Source of the DNA: Procambarus clarkii
Lineage: Eukaryota; Arthropoda; Malacostraca; Decapoda; Cambaridae
Assembly: GCF_040958095.1 (NCBI RefSeq)
Contig: NC_091237.1
Coordinates: 11,066,723 to 11,130,722, forward strand
Length of the DNA stretch: 64,000 nucleotides
Direction: 5' to 3'
In this document: piece by piece, positions 1 to 9,891 of the stretch
How the letters are laid out: the number at the start of each line of letters is the position of its first letter
Numbering within the stretch: position 1 is the first letter of the stretch
Notes under the pieces: generated by a model
The model's input: only the letters and a program-made list of their open reading frames with translations
The model's database searches: none
What the model was told of the DNA's origin: nothing
Made by a program: the position numbers and the translations under genes

Positions 1-447
1 AGAAAAAAAAATTAAGAATTTCTGGAACAGGTCACCTCTGTCTAATGACTGATGATTCAAGAGACACCTCCACTCCCCACCTCCACACGTGAACTTTGAA
101 CATGTATTCCATAAATGAAATATATATAATAATAATTTCACATATACTAGTAAAGTTAAATATTTCTATAAATTTGAAAATGGGGACCTGTGGACATAAA
201 ACGTGTGTGCGAGTACGCAGACCTTGCGTGTTCTCTGGGGCTGTGGGCCCATGCAGTCAATCTAATACTTAAAGCAAAAGGGTATAATATACCAAGTATA
301 TCATAAAAAAATATATATTTTGGCACCAAAGTATTGCCATACATTTGGGAATATATTTAGGCATATCAGTGATTGGGGCCCCCCCTTTAATTCATGTTCT
401 GTTCTAAACCAGAATAAAAATTCTAATGTATGCTTGGTGTAACATAG
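1..447 (+). other. intron sequence upstream of first visible exon
   Basis: AT-rich sequence ending in an acceptor AG at 446-447. I see no coding signal or recognised repeat. An ATG at 426 opens a frame into the next exon, but it lies before the acceptor and is not taken as a start. Confidence 0.6.
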
Positions 448-635
448 CTCGACTAGGAGATGGAGGTCTACCAGGAGGATCTACTACCGTCTCCAGTACT
501 CAAGCCTCGGTTACTAAGGTAAACCGTAGCAAGAGCAATCGTAAGCCTGCCACTTCATCTGTGTTACCTACCACCATGGCTCCTGGCCTTACTCCTGCCA
601 CTGGGGACAAGACTACCACCAGTGAGGCTCAAACT
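448..635 (+). CDS. mask: mask exon (S/T-rich linker)
   Basis: This 188-nt exon begins after the acceptor AACATAG and ends before GTGAGT at 636. The first two bases complete a codon begun in an upstream exon outside the window, and the last codon ends exactly at the donor. It encodes about 62 residues rich in Ser, Thr and Lys (for example VTKVNRSKSNRKPATSS), typical of the disordered linker that follows the first ankyrin block in this family. There is no domain of its own. The call rests on the in-frame join to the next exon, so it is less certain than the ankyrin exons. Confidence 0.75.
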
Positions 636-767
636 GTGAGTTAAATGTTTTCTTCCCATTTATATTTGCAAGAATTACTTATATATTTTATAGATGTTTA
701 TTTCACACATACTTATGACAGTGGGTTTTTTATTTGAATAAAAAATTAATTAGATTTTTTTTTTCAG

Positions 768-3035
768 GCGAAAACGTCATCAGTCAATAATGCAACCAAC
801 AGTGATTATGTTCTATTAACCCCAACCTCTCCAACCTCACCTCCACCTGCCAATCAGGAAGAGGCTAGCACAAAGTTGCGACCATGTGATCGTCTAGATC
901 AGTATGTAGACAACCTTGTTAGGAAGGCGGAGCAACCTCACCAAAACCGTGAAGAGCAGATCCTCCAGAAGCAGCAAATTCTAGAAGAGTTGCAAAGGGT
1001 GGAGAGGGAATTACAAGGGAAAGTAATCCCTTACAGTGGCAACTATGATACCCCAAGAAGCACGAATAACAGCAGCTGCAACAGCAGTGGCATTACCACA
1101 AGCAGTAACGGTTCAATTGTTGGCCCAATGTGTAGTAACAATGTGTCATCCATTACAACGTTGGCCAGCACCAGTACCAATAGCAACACCAGTAGTGGCA
1201 TCAATGCAGGAAGCACGTCTTTGGCAGCTCCTCTTGTTTATCCTCCTGCATCTCTGCATACCCATGTACCCATTGCTACGCATACTGTGGAAACTCAGAC
1301 AGGCTTCCTTCCTGGCACTGGATGGGCAAGTTTACCCCCAGGTGTAGTTATGTCAGAATTACCCCCAGTGGTGTCCTTATATGGTGGAGCAGCTTCTGCA
1401 GCCCAGTTACCAATTTCACTTCCAGCTGAGGGAGCCCAAGTACCTTCATCAATGTTTTCTGGGGGGACATGCCCTCAGGAAACTGCTGGTTACTCTGCAT
1501 CATCTGTGTATCACACTCCAGCCTCACCGCCTTCTCTTCCGACTCACAATATTTCCTCGTCTGGACCAGCAACAGGAAACGTTCCGGTCTCGGAAAGACC
1601 AAAAATGATACCTTCAAAGAAAGCAGATAAAAAGAAGCTTCAACTTCAGCAGCAGAAGCAGCAACCTGTATCTCAGCAACAACATGCTACTCAACAGCAG
1701 ATGATGGTGCAGCGTAGCCAAGCTGTTCAGCAGTTACAGCTTCAACCAGTACAGCTGAGCCATGGGGTTGATGGTTCATATAGTTGTCCAGCTAGTGGCT
1801 TAGGTACTCAACCATTACTCGTGCCAGGTGGTAATGTTACTTCCTTACCTCCACCACCTCCTCCTGGTGTGCTGCATCCTTCAAGTGGAGCAACACAATG
1901 CCTTCCACCTCCACCACCACCACTTCCTCCTCCCCTTCTTGTTGATACTACTCATGATCAGAGCTGCCAGAATAAGAAGTCTGAAACCAGTGTAACAAGA
2001 GGAAAAATGGATAAAAAACGTAGTGTTCCCTCAGAATGTGATTGTCCAGGGCTTTTACCAAACGAAGAAGTGGCTAGTAGTGGGGCTGGTTTAAGCAAGT
2101 TAGAGAATGATTGTGCGAGCCGTGATGCTGATAGTGGAGCAGAAGTTGTTCCTTTAACATCATTAGGTGCTCCACTGCAACTGTCAACGGGGTTGGGGCC
2201 GGCCCCGGGCACAGGTTTGCAGTTTGTTCCCACTACTCTTGTATCCTCTCCTCACCTGCAATTTGCACCCTTCCAAGTTGGTACAGGATCTGTGCCTCTG
2301 CAATATGGTCACTTGACATCCTTGGGGATGGGGCAGGCAGTGTCCAACCAGCCAGTCACCAGTCAAGCTGCTGCTGCTGCAACAGCAGCACATCAGCTGC
2401 AAGTAATAGGTTCCTCTGGAGTTTCAGCTAGCAGCAGTGGTAACACTAACATTACCAATGCAAGCGGTCCTGTTGTGACAGGTGTTCCTCATTCTAGCAA
2501 GTCTCAAGTAAAGAAGTTTTTGCTTCACTCACCGCAGATAGGAGTAAATGCAGGAGAGAGTGGAGGTCAGCAACGTGGACCCCCTCTCGGACCTCTTTTG
2601 CATACTAGTGCAGGAACGCCTCCTACAGGACAACAGGTTTCTCACCCTGCCTCGCTCAGTCAACCATCTAAGAAAAGTAAGAAGCAGGTTCGAGCTAGTG
2701 TAAACAAGCAAGAGAGAGACGGTCATTACAGCCTTCCTGTTAGTGCAGATGGAGTAAGTGTTCAAGATGCTAACCACCACCAGCCTGTTGCTGCAGGCCT
2801 ACCTCTAGATCAAGCAGCCCAGGGTGTTGTATATGCTAATACCCATACCATGGCCCACTTTCCTGCTACCATGGCAGCACCATCCGGTGCTCTTCCTCTT
2901 ACCAATGGACCTGTTACATCGTTCGGCCAGGGTTTACAAGTTAATGAGTCTGGGTTAATGGTTGCTACCCCAGCTGCCCCGGCCAAGATACTCAATGACC
3001 AATTACCTGACATGATAACAACACCTGCTGCTCAG
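768..3035 (+). CDS. mask: mask exon, long Q/S/P-rich linker
   Basis: This 2268-nt exon (756 codons, phase 0 at both ends) has acceptor TTTTTTTTCAG and donor CAG|GTAAGC. The N-terminal part carries a conserved charged helix, RLDQYVDNLVRKAEQ followed by QKQQILEELQRVERELQ, which in ANKHD1/Mask proteins lies between the two ankyrin blocks. The rest is low-complexity: Ser/Thr/Asn runs, a Gln-rich stretch (about 1645-1760), and proline tracts at about 1848-1866 and 1903-1935. It should be a flexible, disordered linker with protein-binding proline motifs. The open frame starts before any ATG because this is an internal exon. No frameshift is seen. Confidence 0.92.
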
Positions 3036-4607
3036 GTAAGCCCTACATTTTTATCATTTTAAGTCTACTATATTTAGTATTGATACCATCTGTAGAGTTA
3101 ACATAGTATCCAAACACCTTGGGAGCTGAAATATGAGAGAACAATTGTATTACAAATGTACTCCAATATGGTATGTAGAATAAAACCAACTTTTACCGAT
3201 CTAGCAAATTAAATGTTAAATTTTTGAGCTAGACATTCTTGGCAGCAGCTGTCATTTCCAGTATTAATGTAGCTAATTTAGCTAATCCTTTACTTTGCCA
3301 TTTTGCTTAAATTCGCCTTGCAAATCTACATTTATTAATATGGTAACATGTTAATTATATCATCTGGTAAATTTATAAACCAGATTTGTTTATTTTTGCT
3401 CTTGGGGATAGTACCACAACATTAGTGGAAGCATAATTGACAAAATCTCGTATGGATAATAGGTAAAATGTTGTCTGATCTTTCACCTCCTTCATGACCC
3501 AAGTTAATTTTCTGTTAGTTTTGGGAGGTCTTAATGACCCGTGTACATTTAGGAAAGGCAAATCCATCATAAAATAACTTTATTCAACATCAAATTAAAC
3601 AAAAAGTACAATTTGTTTTTGCTATTATTTTTGACTTGTCAAATTTGATAAAGCAATCATTGCAAACAGTTTAGTTTCAAACATAGATATACAGTGCAAA
3701 ATTGCTTCAGTGAATGTTTGTCTCCATTGCACACCTTTCAGGCTGAATTTACACACCCACTTTTTCAAATAAATGTTCTGCAAATCTGGTGATGCATGGA
3801 TTTGCATGGCCTGGGCATTGCCCAAACTAAGGCATTGAAAATTTGAAATTGATTAAATGTTTCTAAAACAGTATTACATATTATTAACATCATAATATCT
3901 GACAAAATCTCTTTCCAAAAAATGTTCATTGTATACAAGCAAATGTCACTTGATGGATATGAATATCCACAGGAGTATACTCAACAATCAAATGATATAC
4001 AGTACACTGTATACAAAATCCACTTTCTCAGTGACTGATGACTAAAAGCTCCACTTAACTGCCTGAAAAGTGAGCGAGTAACAAACACACTATTCATATT
4101 TCATAGGTTATACAGTATCTTTAAACATGATTACATTTGCACTTCATGGCACGTTGTAGCCCACCTGTCTTCCCCAGTGCCATGCAGCCGATGCTTTAAC
4201 CATCCTTCCGATGCACGCCTTCTCTAAATCGCAAACCAATTGTGATTCACCAGTAATACTGTGTTTAGTCTTATTAATAAACAGGCAATAATAAACATGT
4301 CAGTTAGTATTAGTAGTGTACTGTACTTGGCATGCGTGTGCACACAGTTCTCTGTAATAATGCATACTATACTACTTGGATAAAATGTTGAGAAGTGCTA
4401 CCTACCTAGCTGTACTAGTTTTATCACAGGCATGCATATGCCAAGTGTGAACAAATAAGACAGCCCTGACAACACTCCAACTAAACATTCATATTTAAAC
4501 TGCAGAAAGCAGCAACAGCCAAACACAGAATGAGAGTAAAAGAAGAAATCATAGAGAGAGAACTTGGAATTGAGAAATGCCCATGATGGGGAAGAAATGT
4601 GGTGAGC

Positions 4608-4960
4608 AAATTACCTGCTTGATGGGGTTCTGGGAGTTCTACTCCCAAAGCCCGGCTGGAGGACAGGCTTGACTTGTGAGAGTTTAGTTCACCAGGCTGT
4701 GGCTTGCAGTGGCTTGCAGGCCCACATATCCACCACAGCCCAGTTGGTCTAGCACTCCTTGAAGAAAACTATCTAGTTTTCTCTTGAAGATGTCCACGGT
4801 TGTTCCGGCAATATTTCTTATGCTCTCTATGAGGATGTTGAACAACTGTGGACCTCTGATGTTTATACAGTGTTTTCTGATGGTGCCTATGGCACCCCTG
4901 CTCTTCACTAGTTCTATTCTGCATTTTCTTCCATATTGTTCACTCTGATATGTTCACTTC
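4608..4960 (-). mobile_element. CR1-like LINE family A, 3' fragment
   Basis: On the minus strand this reads the C-terminal part of a non-LTR reverse transcriptase, with HCINIRGPQLFNILIESIRN and then TTVDIFKRKLDSFLQ, followed by the 3' end of the same family (GAACCCCATCAAGCAGGTAA). The same order occurs at 13095-13655 (minus), 26878-27583 (plus) and 39540-40460 (plus). It is 5'-truncated and frameshifted, so it is inactive. Confidence 0.8.
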
Positions 4961-4984
4961 ATATCATTCACTTCACTTCAGAAA

Positions 4985-5260
4985 ATTGTGGTTAAATTAA
5001 TCGAAAAGTTAGGGCCATCAAGTTTCCAGAACCAGACGAAGTCTTTGCCACAGTTCTAAAAGAATGTGAAAACGAGCCAAACCTCTGACTTTTGTTTTAT
5101 AAAATACAGATGAGCAAAGTGTTGGAATTATGGGAGGTTGCAAATGTTGTGCCAATCATTAAGAAGAGAAATGGATCTCTTGTCAAAATACTGGCCAAAA
5201 AATTGCTTGAATCGGTAATGGCAAAAACCATTCATTTACATCTAAAGAAACATTTTTTCA
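4985..5260 (+). mobile_element. CR1-like LINE, reverse transcriptase N-terminal fragment
   Basis: In shifted frames this reads FPEPDEVFATVLKECENE, then ELWEVANVVPIIKKRNGS and LLESVMAKTIHLHLKKH. This matches the opening of a CR1-type reverse transcriptase (SPGPDEV..., WK.ANV.PI.KKG, LLES). The same block is better preserved at 15807-16160. It is a broken fragment with no flanking domains. Confidence 0.7.
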
Positions 5261-5394
5261 GTGCAATTGTCTATTGGGCTGCTAATTAGGGGAGTTTTAT
5301 ATCAGAATGTGTTCAAGTTATAGTTTTGTATGCTTAACTTTTTAATGTCATATTTTGAAAGTGTTTAATTTTCTTAACACCTTTTTTTTTATAG

Positions 5395-5656
5395 GTGGGT
5401 GGTGGACAGCTTGGGGTTGGAGGAGTACCAGTGTCAGTGGGAGTTCCATACATGGGTGGTGATGGGACTGTTCCATACAATGGGTCAGCGGGTATTGGAC
5501 CCGCAGGAGTATGCCATTATCCTGCTGCAATACCCTCCCATCTGGTTGATGTAGATATCGAGACAGATTCCAACCATGACACAGCCCTGACGTTGGCTTG
5601 TGCTGGTGGCCACGAGGAATTGGTGCAGCTTCTACTTGCTCGCGGCGCCAACATAG
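5395..5656 (+). CDS. mask: mask exon, start of second ankyrin block
   Basis: This 262-nt exon runs from acceptor TATAG to donor ATAG|GTATGA and ends in phase 1. The first half is Gly/Pro/Val-rich linker. The second half, from about 5536, reads HLVDVDIETDSNHDTALTLA, then the helix GHEELVQLLLARGANI, which is a canonical ankyrin repeat (TALTLACAGGH, LLLARGA). The preceding D-rich strand is a conserved entry to the second ankyrin block in Mask/ANKHD1. The last base G joins AA of the next exon to give Glu (ANIEHRDKKG), which fixes the splice phase. Confidence 0.95.
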
Positions 5657-5806
5657 GTATGATTTTCGTGCGGTATGGAGGTCATTATCAATTATCACAA
5701 AATTTTCTCAATACTTTAAATTGTTTAGACACACAAAAGTATGTTTCACAATAATAGTGTGTGTGTGCCATCATTTTTGTAATGTACATTTTATATCTGT
5801 TTACAG

Positions 5807-5970
5807 AACACAGAGACAAGAAGGGATTCACCCCCTTGATACTAGCAGCTACAGCAGGACATGCCAAGGTAGTAGAAACTTTACTCACTGCAGGTGCACA
5901 TATTGAGGCTCAGTCTGAACGCACCAAGGACACTCCTCTCTCTCTAGCATGCTCAGGAGGCAGATACGAG
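5807..5970 (+). CDS. mask: mask exon, ankyrin repeats
   Basis: This 164-nt exon follows acceptor GTTTACAG and precedes GTTAGC. It reads EHRDKKGFTPLILAATAGHA, then KVVETLLTAGAHIEAQ and TKDTPLSLACSGGRYE. That is one full ankyrin repeat and most of a second, with the TPLxLA and GH/GR turn motifs in place. Phase 1 in and phase 0 out agree with both neighbours. The repeats have the EHRDKKG and TKDTPLSLAC wording characteristic of this family rather than generic ankyrins. Confidence 0.95.
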
Positions 5971-6203
5971 GTTAGCACCTCTTATTACTCTTGAGCTTGT
6001 TAATTTTAATTAACATAATTTATTAATGGCTATCAATTCTAAATAATTCCTTCAGAATAGCTTGAATATACATTTTTTAGCATTTTGTAGCAATTATTTT
6101 ATTAGGGTATCAAATCTAGATAAATACAAGTTTGTCTATTGCATTTAATAATGCTAGGAATTAATTTTGAGTGGCTTTTAAAGTTGGGGTATCTGGTTTG
6201 CAG

Positions 6204-6560
6204 GTGGTAGAAATTCTCCTACAGCGAAGTGCCAATAAGGAACATAGAAATGTATCAGACTACACCCCTCTTTCTCTGGCTGCATCTGGGGGCTTTGTTA
6301 ACATCATTAAGCTGCTGCTTGACAATGGCGCAGAGATCAACTCACGCACAGGATCCAAGCTTGGTATCTCCCCACTCATGCTTGCTGCCATGAATGGTCA
6401 TGTGGCAGCTGTGAAACTACTATTAGACATGGGCTCGGACATCAATGCTCAAATCGAGACCAATCGGAACACTGCCCTTACCTTAGCTTGTTTCCAAGGT
6501 CGGCATGAAGTTGTATCGCTTCTCCTTGACCGCAAAGCTAATGTTGAACACCGTGCCAAG
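6204..6560 (+). CDS. mask: mask exon, ankyrin repeats
   Basis: This 357-nt exon (119 codons, phase 0 both ends) has acceptor GGTTTGCAG and donor GCCAAG|GTAGGC. It encodes about three and a half ankyrin repeats: VVEILLQRSANKEHRNVSDY, then TPLSLAASGGF, GISPLMLAAMNGHVAAVKLL and TALTLACFQGRHEVVSLLLD. All helices and beta-turn residues are intact, with no stops or frameshifts. It completes the repeat split by the previous exon (RYE|VVEILL), which supports the junction. Confidence 0.96.
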
Positions 6561-7795
6561 GTAGGCTATAGTAAAATGCGCTGATAACCACTGATTTTAG
6601 CTAAAATCACACACTTGCTTTTTCAGCATCACTGGCAGTATGAAATAATTAGGTTTTGTTCTTGATACAGTACTTACAAATACAAGCTATTGGGTAAAAA
6701 TGCAACTATAATTCCTCTTATTATAATAACTTATAAACCATATACATAGTTTAATTTACAATGCATATGGTACAGCATTGCAATTTTCTTTATATTCCTG
6801 CTAACAATGCAAATGGATAACAGATGATTGTGCTGAAGCAGTTTTAAGAATTCCAAGTGGAATTTGGTTATAATTAGATTCTAGTGTGCCAGCTGGTAAA
6901 ATTGTTAAAGGAAGCTTTTTATTGCAAGTGAGTAATGTAGGTTTTAGGGCCCATTTGATGTTATCCTTGTTATATAGAAAACAATTATGTCAATGTATTG
7001 ACTTGAAACATTAAAAACTCTCTCTTTTCATAAAGTAGATTTACATTGAACTTCCCAGTGCAGCTCCTTTGCAGCCATTATTAAGATAATTAAATATCAT
7101 ACTTATCGCTAACTCTGAACTTAGCACTTTAATTCCCTAGAAATTATTAGTTGGTTTACAGGAATTTTTGATCGGATAATTCATATTGTGTGTAATGTAC
7201 AAGATTTGATGCATGTGGAGTGGAATCTTGTGTAAATGGAGGAATTAATTTCATACCCCTTCCATGGCACTAGAAACTGTTGCATCCAAAGTTGCCATTT
7301 TGCACTTTTTATGGCTAGAATTATGAAGTTTTCATTAGTGCAAATATTAAAAAACACTTCTGCACTTAATTTTTTCTTCCCCCCTCCCCCACTCATTCTA
7401 GTTCAGTTTACTGGAAGTGCAATGAAGAAGTGCAAAGTTATTGTACCAGAATGGGCTCTTTATTTATCAAGACTTGCCTTGGACCATGTTCTGTTTAAGG
7501 GGACCAGTGTGTATGTATGTAAATGTATACATGAACTATTGTGTGTTTGCATGAGTATTAAAGGGAGCAAGCACTACTATAGAGGATTTGTTGCCATTAT
7601 TGTGGTGGTTCTCCACGATGCTCCTCAGTATGGAAAATATGGTGAATAGGTTGGGGGGGTTTATTTTGAATATCTTAAACATTCATTCCCTGTGCTGGCC
7701 TCTTATATTTTCTGGTTAAATGCCTTGTGACTTCTTGAAAGTATAAGCGTTAATGAACATGATGACAGCGTAACAAGCTCCATCTTCATACACAG
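6561..7795 (+). other. intron without recognised content
   Basis: AT-rich intron sequence of 1235 bp ending at the acceptor TTCATACACAG. A C-rich tract at about 7378-7392 and a poly(G) run near 7654 are the only distinct features. I see no repeat family shared with the rest of the window. Confidence 0.7.
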
Positions 7796-7971
7796 ACTGG
7801 ATTAACACCTCTGATGGAGGCTGCAAGTGGTGGCTACGTTGAGGTTGGGCGTGTCCTGCTTGACAAGGGGGCAGATGTCAATGCTCCACCTGTACCATCT
7901 TCTCGAGACACTGCCCTCACCATCGCAGCAGACAAAGGCCATTATAAATTTGTGGAACTTCTTATACAACG
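7796..7971 (+). CDS. mask: mask exon, ankyrin repeats
   Basis: This 176-nt exon starts after CACAG and ends at CAACG|GTAAGT, leaving phase 2. It encodes TGLTPLMEAASGGYVEVGRV, LLDKGADVNAPPVPSSRD and TALTIAADKGHYKFVELLIQ, two consecutive ankyrin repeats. The split Arg codon (CG|A) is completed by the first base of the exon at 28504, across a 20.5-kb intron. The joined text LLIQRGAQVEVKNKKG is an uninterrupted ankyrin loop, so the long-range join is secure. Confidence 0.95.
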
Positions 7972-8060
7972 GTAAGTAACTGGATTAATGTAGTACTGTA
8001 CTAGTTGTTAATATGAATACCTCATGATTCTCAGACTCCCATCCCTCCCCCTATGGCTTT

Positions 8061-8151
8061 GGCTTTGTAAAGAACAAGTGATTTGTAAATATGGCTTTGT
8101 AAAGAACAAGTGATTTGTAAATATGGCTTTGTAAAGAACAAGTGATTTGTC
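8061..8151 (+). repeat. short tandem repeat, 3 x 32 bp
   Basis: Three nearly perfect copies of a 32-bp unit beginning GGCTTTGTAAAGAACAAGTG. The third copy is truncated at its 3' end. It is a small private tandem duplication in the intron. Confidence 0.9.
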
Positions 8152-8234
8152 AGTCACCAGCTTCTGATCTGGTGCATAGAAATCATTGTACTTTCCATTC
8201 AGGTCACTGAAAAAGTGCCTCGCTTTCTCACTCT

Positions 8235-8345
8235 TCTATCGTTTGTTGTTCAAGTGTCACTATTCTCCAAATGGTTTCTACATAGTCTTCCTGACTTGGC
8301 ACCATCTTTTGACAATTACTTATTCTCAAAATGAATACATCTGAA
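8235..8345 (+). mobile_element. I/Jockey-like LINE 3' tail fragment
   Basis: The segment CTACATAGTCTTCCTGACTT, then GGCACCATCTTTTGACAATT matches the 3' tail at 41440-41490 (CTACATAGCCTTCCCGACTT, GGTGCCTTCTTTGATAATTA). There it follows the RNase H and zinc-finger end of an I/Jockey-like LINE. Only the non-coding tail is present here. Confidence 0.6.
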
Positions 8346-8624
8346 GTAGTATGTACCTGTTAAGACATGTATTGCTTGTCCTATTGTTCCGATAGTTTTG
8401 GATGATGCGTTTCACAATATTTCGTCGTCATATATAGGGCAAGAAATACCTACATTTCAGGTTTATTACAGTCCATCCATCACTGCGTATGTGAATATGG
8501 TGTTATGCTGTAGTTTTTAATAAGTTTGACTGCCCACCTCTTTATTTTCTGAACGATATGTTTGACAAGCAGCATAAACTATGCATCGATTTCACTTGCA
8601 GAAAAATTTAAAATGCTTGGAATA

Positions 8625-9570
8625 CTCGCCTAGTTGTGCTTGTGGGGGGTTGAGCTTTGGCTCTCTTAAGTCTTGCCCCCTTAACACTTACGCTGGCCCG
8701 GCGGGCAGCCTGCCACGGACTGCATGGTAGGCCGAGCATTTCCCGTGAGCTCACCCACACACTCTAATATTTATACTGTACTCTTTTTCAACTTTCTCAC
8801 CTCAATTTTCGTGCTTCGTCGTTCAATTTGGTATCAAATTTTTGCAATAGAATTCTCTAAAGAAATATTTGCAGGGAAGAATGTTACCAATACCATAAGA
8901 TAAAGTACATTGTCATGTGGGAAAAACCCTGCTTTTCGTCATTGGTTACAGTCGTTATTCATTCCCCGACATTATGACACCATATCATTCGTTTTTGTGT
9001 TGCTTCCTTCACAAGTGTCAGTACAGTACCACAATATCATATGTATAAAAAATGAGTAAGCATATCTGTACTCACCACCCAATGATTATAGAGCATGAGT
9101 TGAACATTAGATAGAACCCCTCCACCCGCTCCAGGAAAAGATTTCCTGAAGTAGCTCAACAGATGTTTTATAAGTGGAGGGGGAGACGTTGGCGCACATT
9201 TTAAAAAAAGTCCCACATTATTAGGACAATAAATTGAATTTTTACAAATTTTTAGGTTAATGGTGGCCCTTTGCGTCATCACCGACTGTATTTTGGTTTT
9301 ATGCCGCATATATGCATCATCAGGGTGCCAAAGTGCTAATTGTCACTCAACTGGTATAAAAGTTCCTGAAGTTATTGGGTTCTTATCATCTCTGCTTTTG
9401 AAACTACATAGGGATACTGCCTCCACCACATTACTGCCTATTGCACTCCATTTGTTGAATGCAGTGATAGTGAAAAATTTTTTTAATGTGTGTGGGGCTC
9501 GTGTGAGTACTTTTAAGTTCCACCTGCGACTCCTTGTTTATGTGCATGTTCTGCCCAAGTGGAGTAAATC
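8625..9570 (-). mobile_element. CR1-like LINE family B, 3' fragment, split by an insertion
   Basis: 8625-8684 matches the 3' tail of LINE family B (CCTAGTTGTGCTTGTGGGGG TTGAGC...), and 9340-9560 matches its upstream coding end. On the minus strand the motifs around NAFNKWSAIGSNVVEA correspond to NRWNALGSDVVEA in the copy at 61120-62340. The two halves are contiguous in that reference copy but separated here by the element at 8685-9335. Confidence 0.75.
8685..9335. mobile_element. TTAA-type element, degenerate (same family as 18139-19195)
   Basis: The insertion interrupts LINE family B at TTAA (8681-8684) and resumes after CTAA (9336-9339), a likely decayed TTAA duplication. The left end CACTTACGCTGG resembles CACTTTCGCGCT of the 18139 element. 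It contains the internal family block at about 8829-8867 (TTGGTATCAAATTTTTGCAA then TAGAATTCTCTAAAG). The right end is poorly matched to the left, so assignment rests on the internal block and the target site. Confidence 0.6.
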
Positions 9571-9891
9571 TGTACACCTACGGCTCGGGCTTGGGTACAA
9601 ATACAGTATTATTGGGAATATGGAACAGATGCTAATGATGACAAAACAGTGTAATCTATGGAGTATGTTAACGTCTCACACTCTCGCCCATTGTGTTCTT
9701 GATTACTCGCAGATTAATGTACAGTATATAGAAATGCAGAGATAAGGACTGTTCCTGAACAAATACCCTGGATGTGTTATAGCAGAAAGATTGATGATAT
9801 TCTGGAGAGAGAGATTTTGCACCAAGATTGAACCTATGTTGATTTGTTAGTGTCTATTTGTAGCCTTTTTATTGCTATTTATATCTATGTA

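Larger units (their letters stand above)
3036..5394 (+). other. intron with LINE debris
   Basis: Intron between the linker exon and the first ankyrin exon of this window. 3036-4600 is AT-rich and I recognise nothing in it. Two LINE fragments of opposite orientation follow (listed separately). The acceptor tract CTTTTTTTTTATAG ends at 5394. Confidence 0.8.

Noticed and set aside
426..644. ATG at 426 as the start of a 72-aa protein
   Set aside because: The ATG lies before a splice acceptor at 446-447, and the following exon joins in phase to the mask coding sequence. The apparent stop lies past the donor.
7236..7649. 137-codon ORF in an intron
   Set aside because: No domain, AT-rich low-complexity translation, within a confirmed intron between ankyrin exons.
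9260..9745. 161-codon plus-strand ORF
   Set aside because: It is the antisense of a LINE B 3' fragment joined to the end of a TTAA-type insertion.
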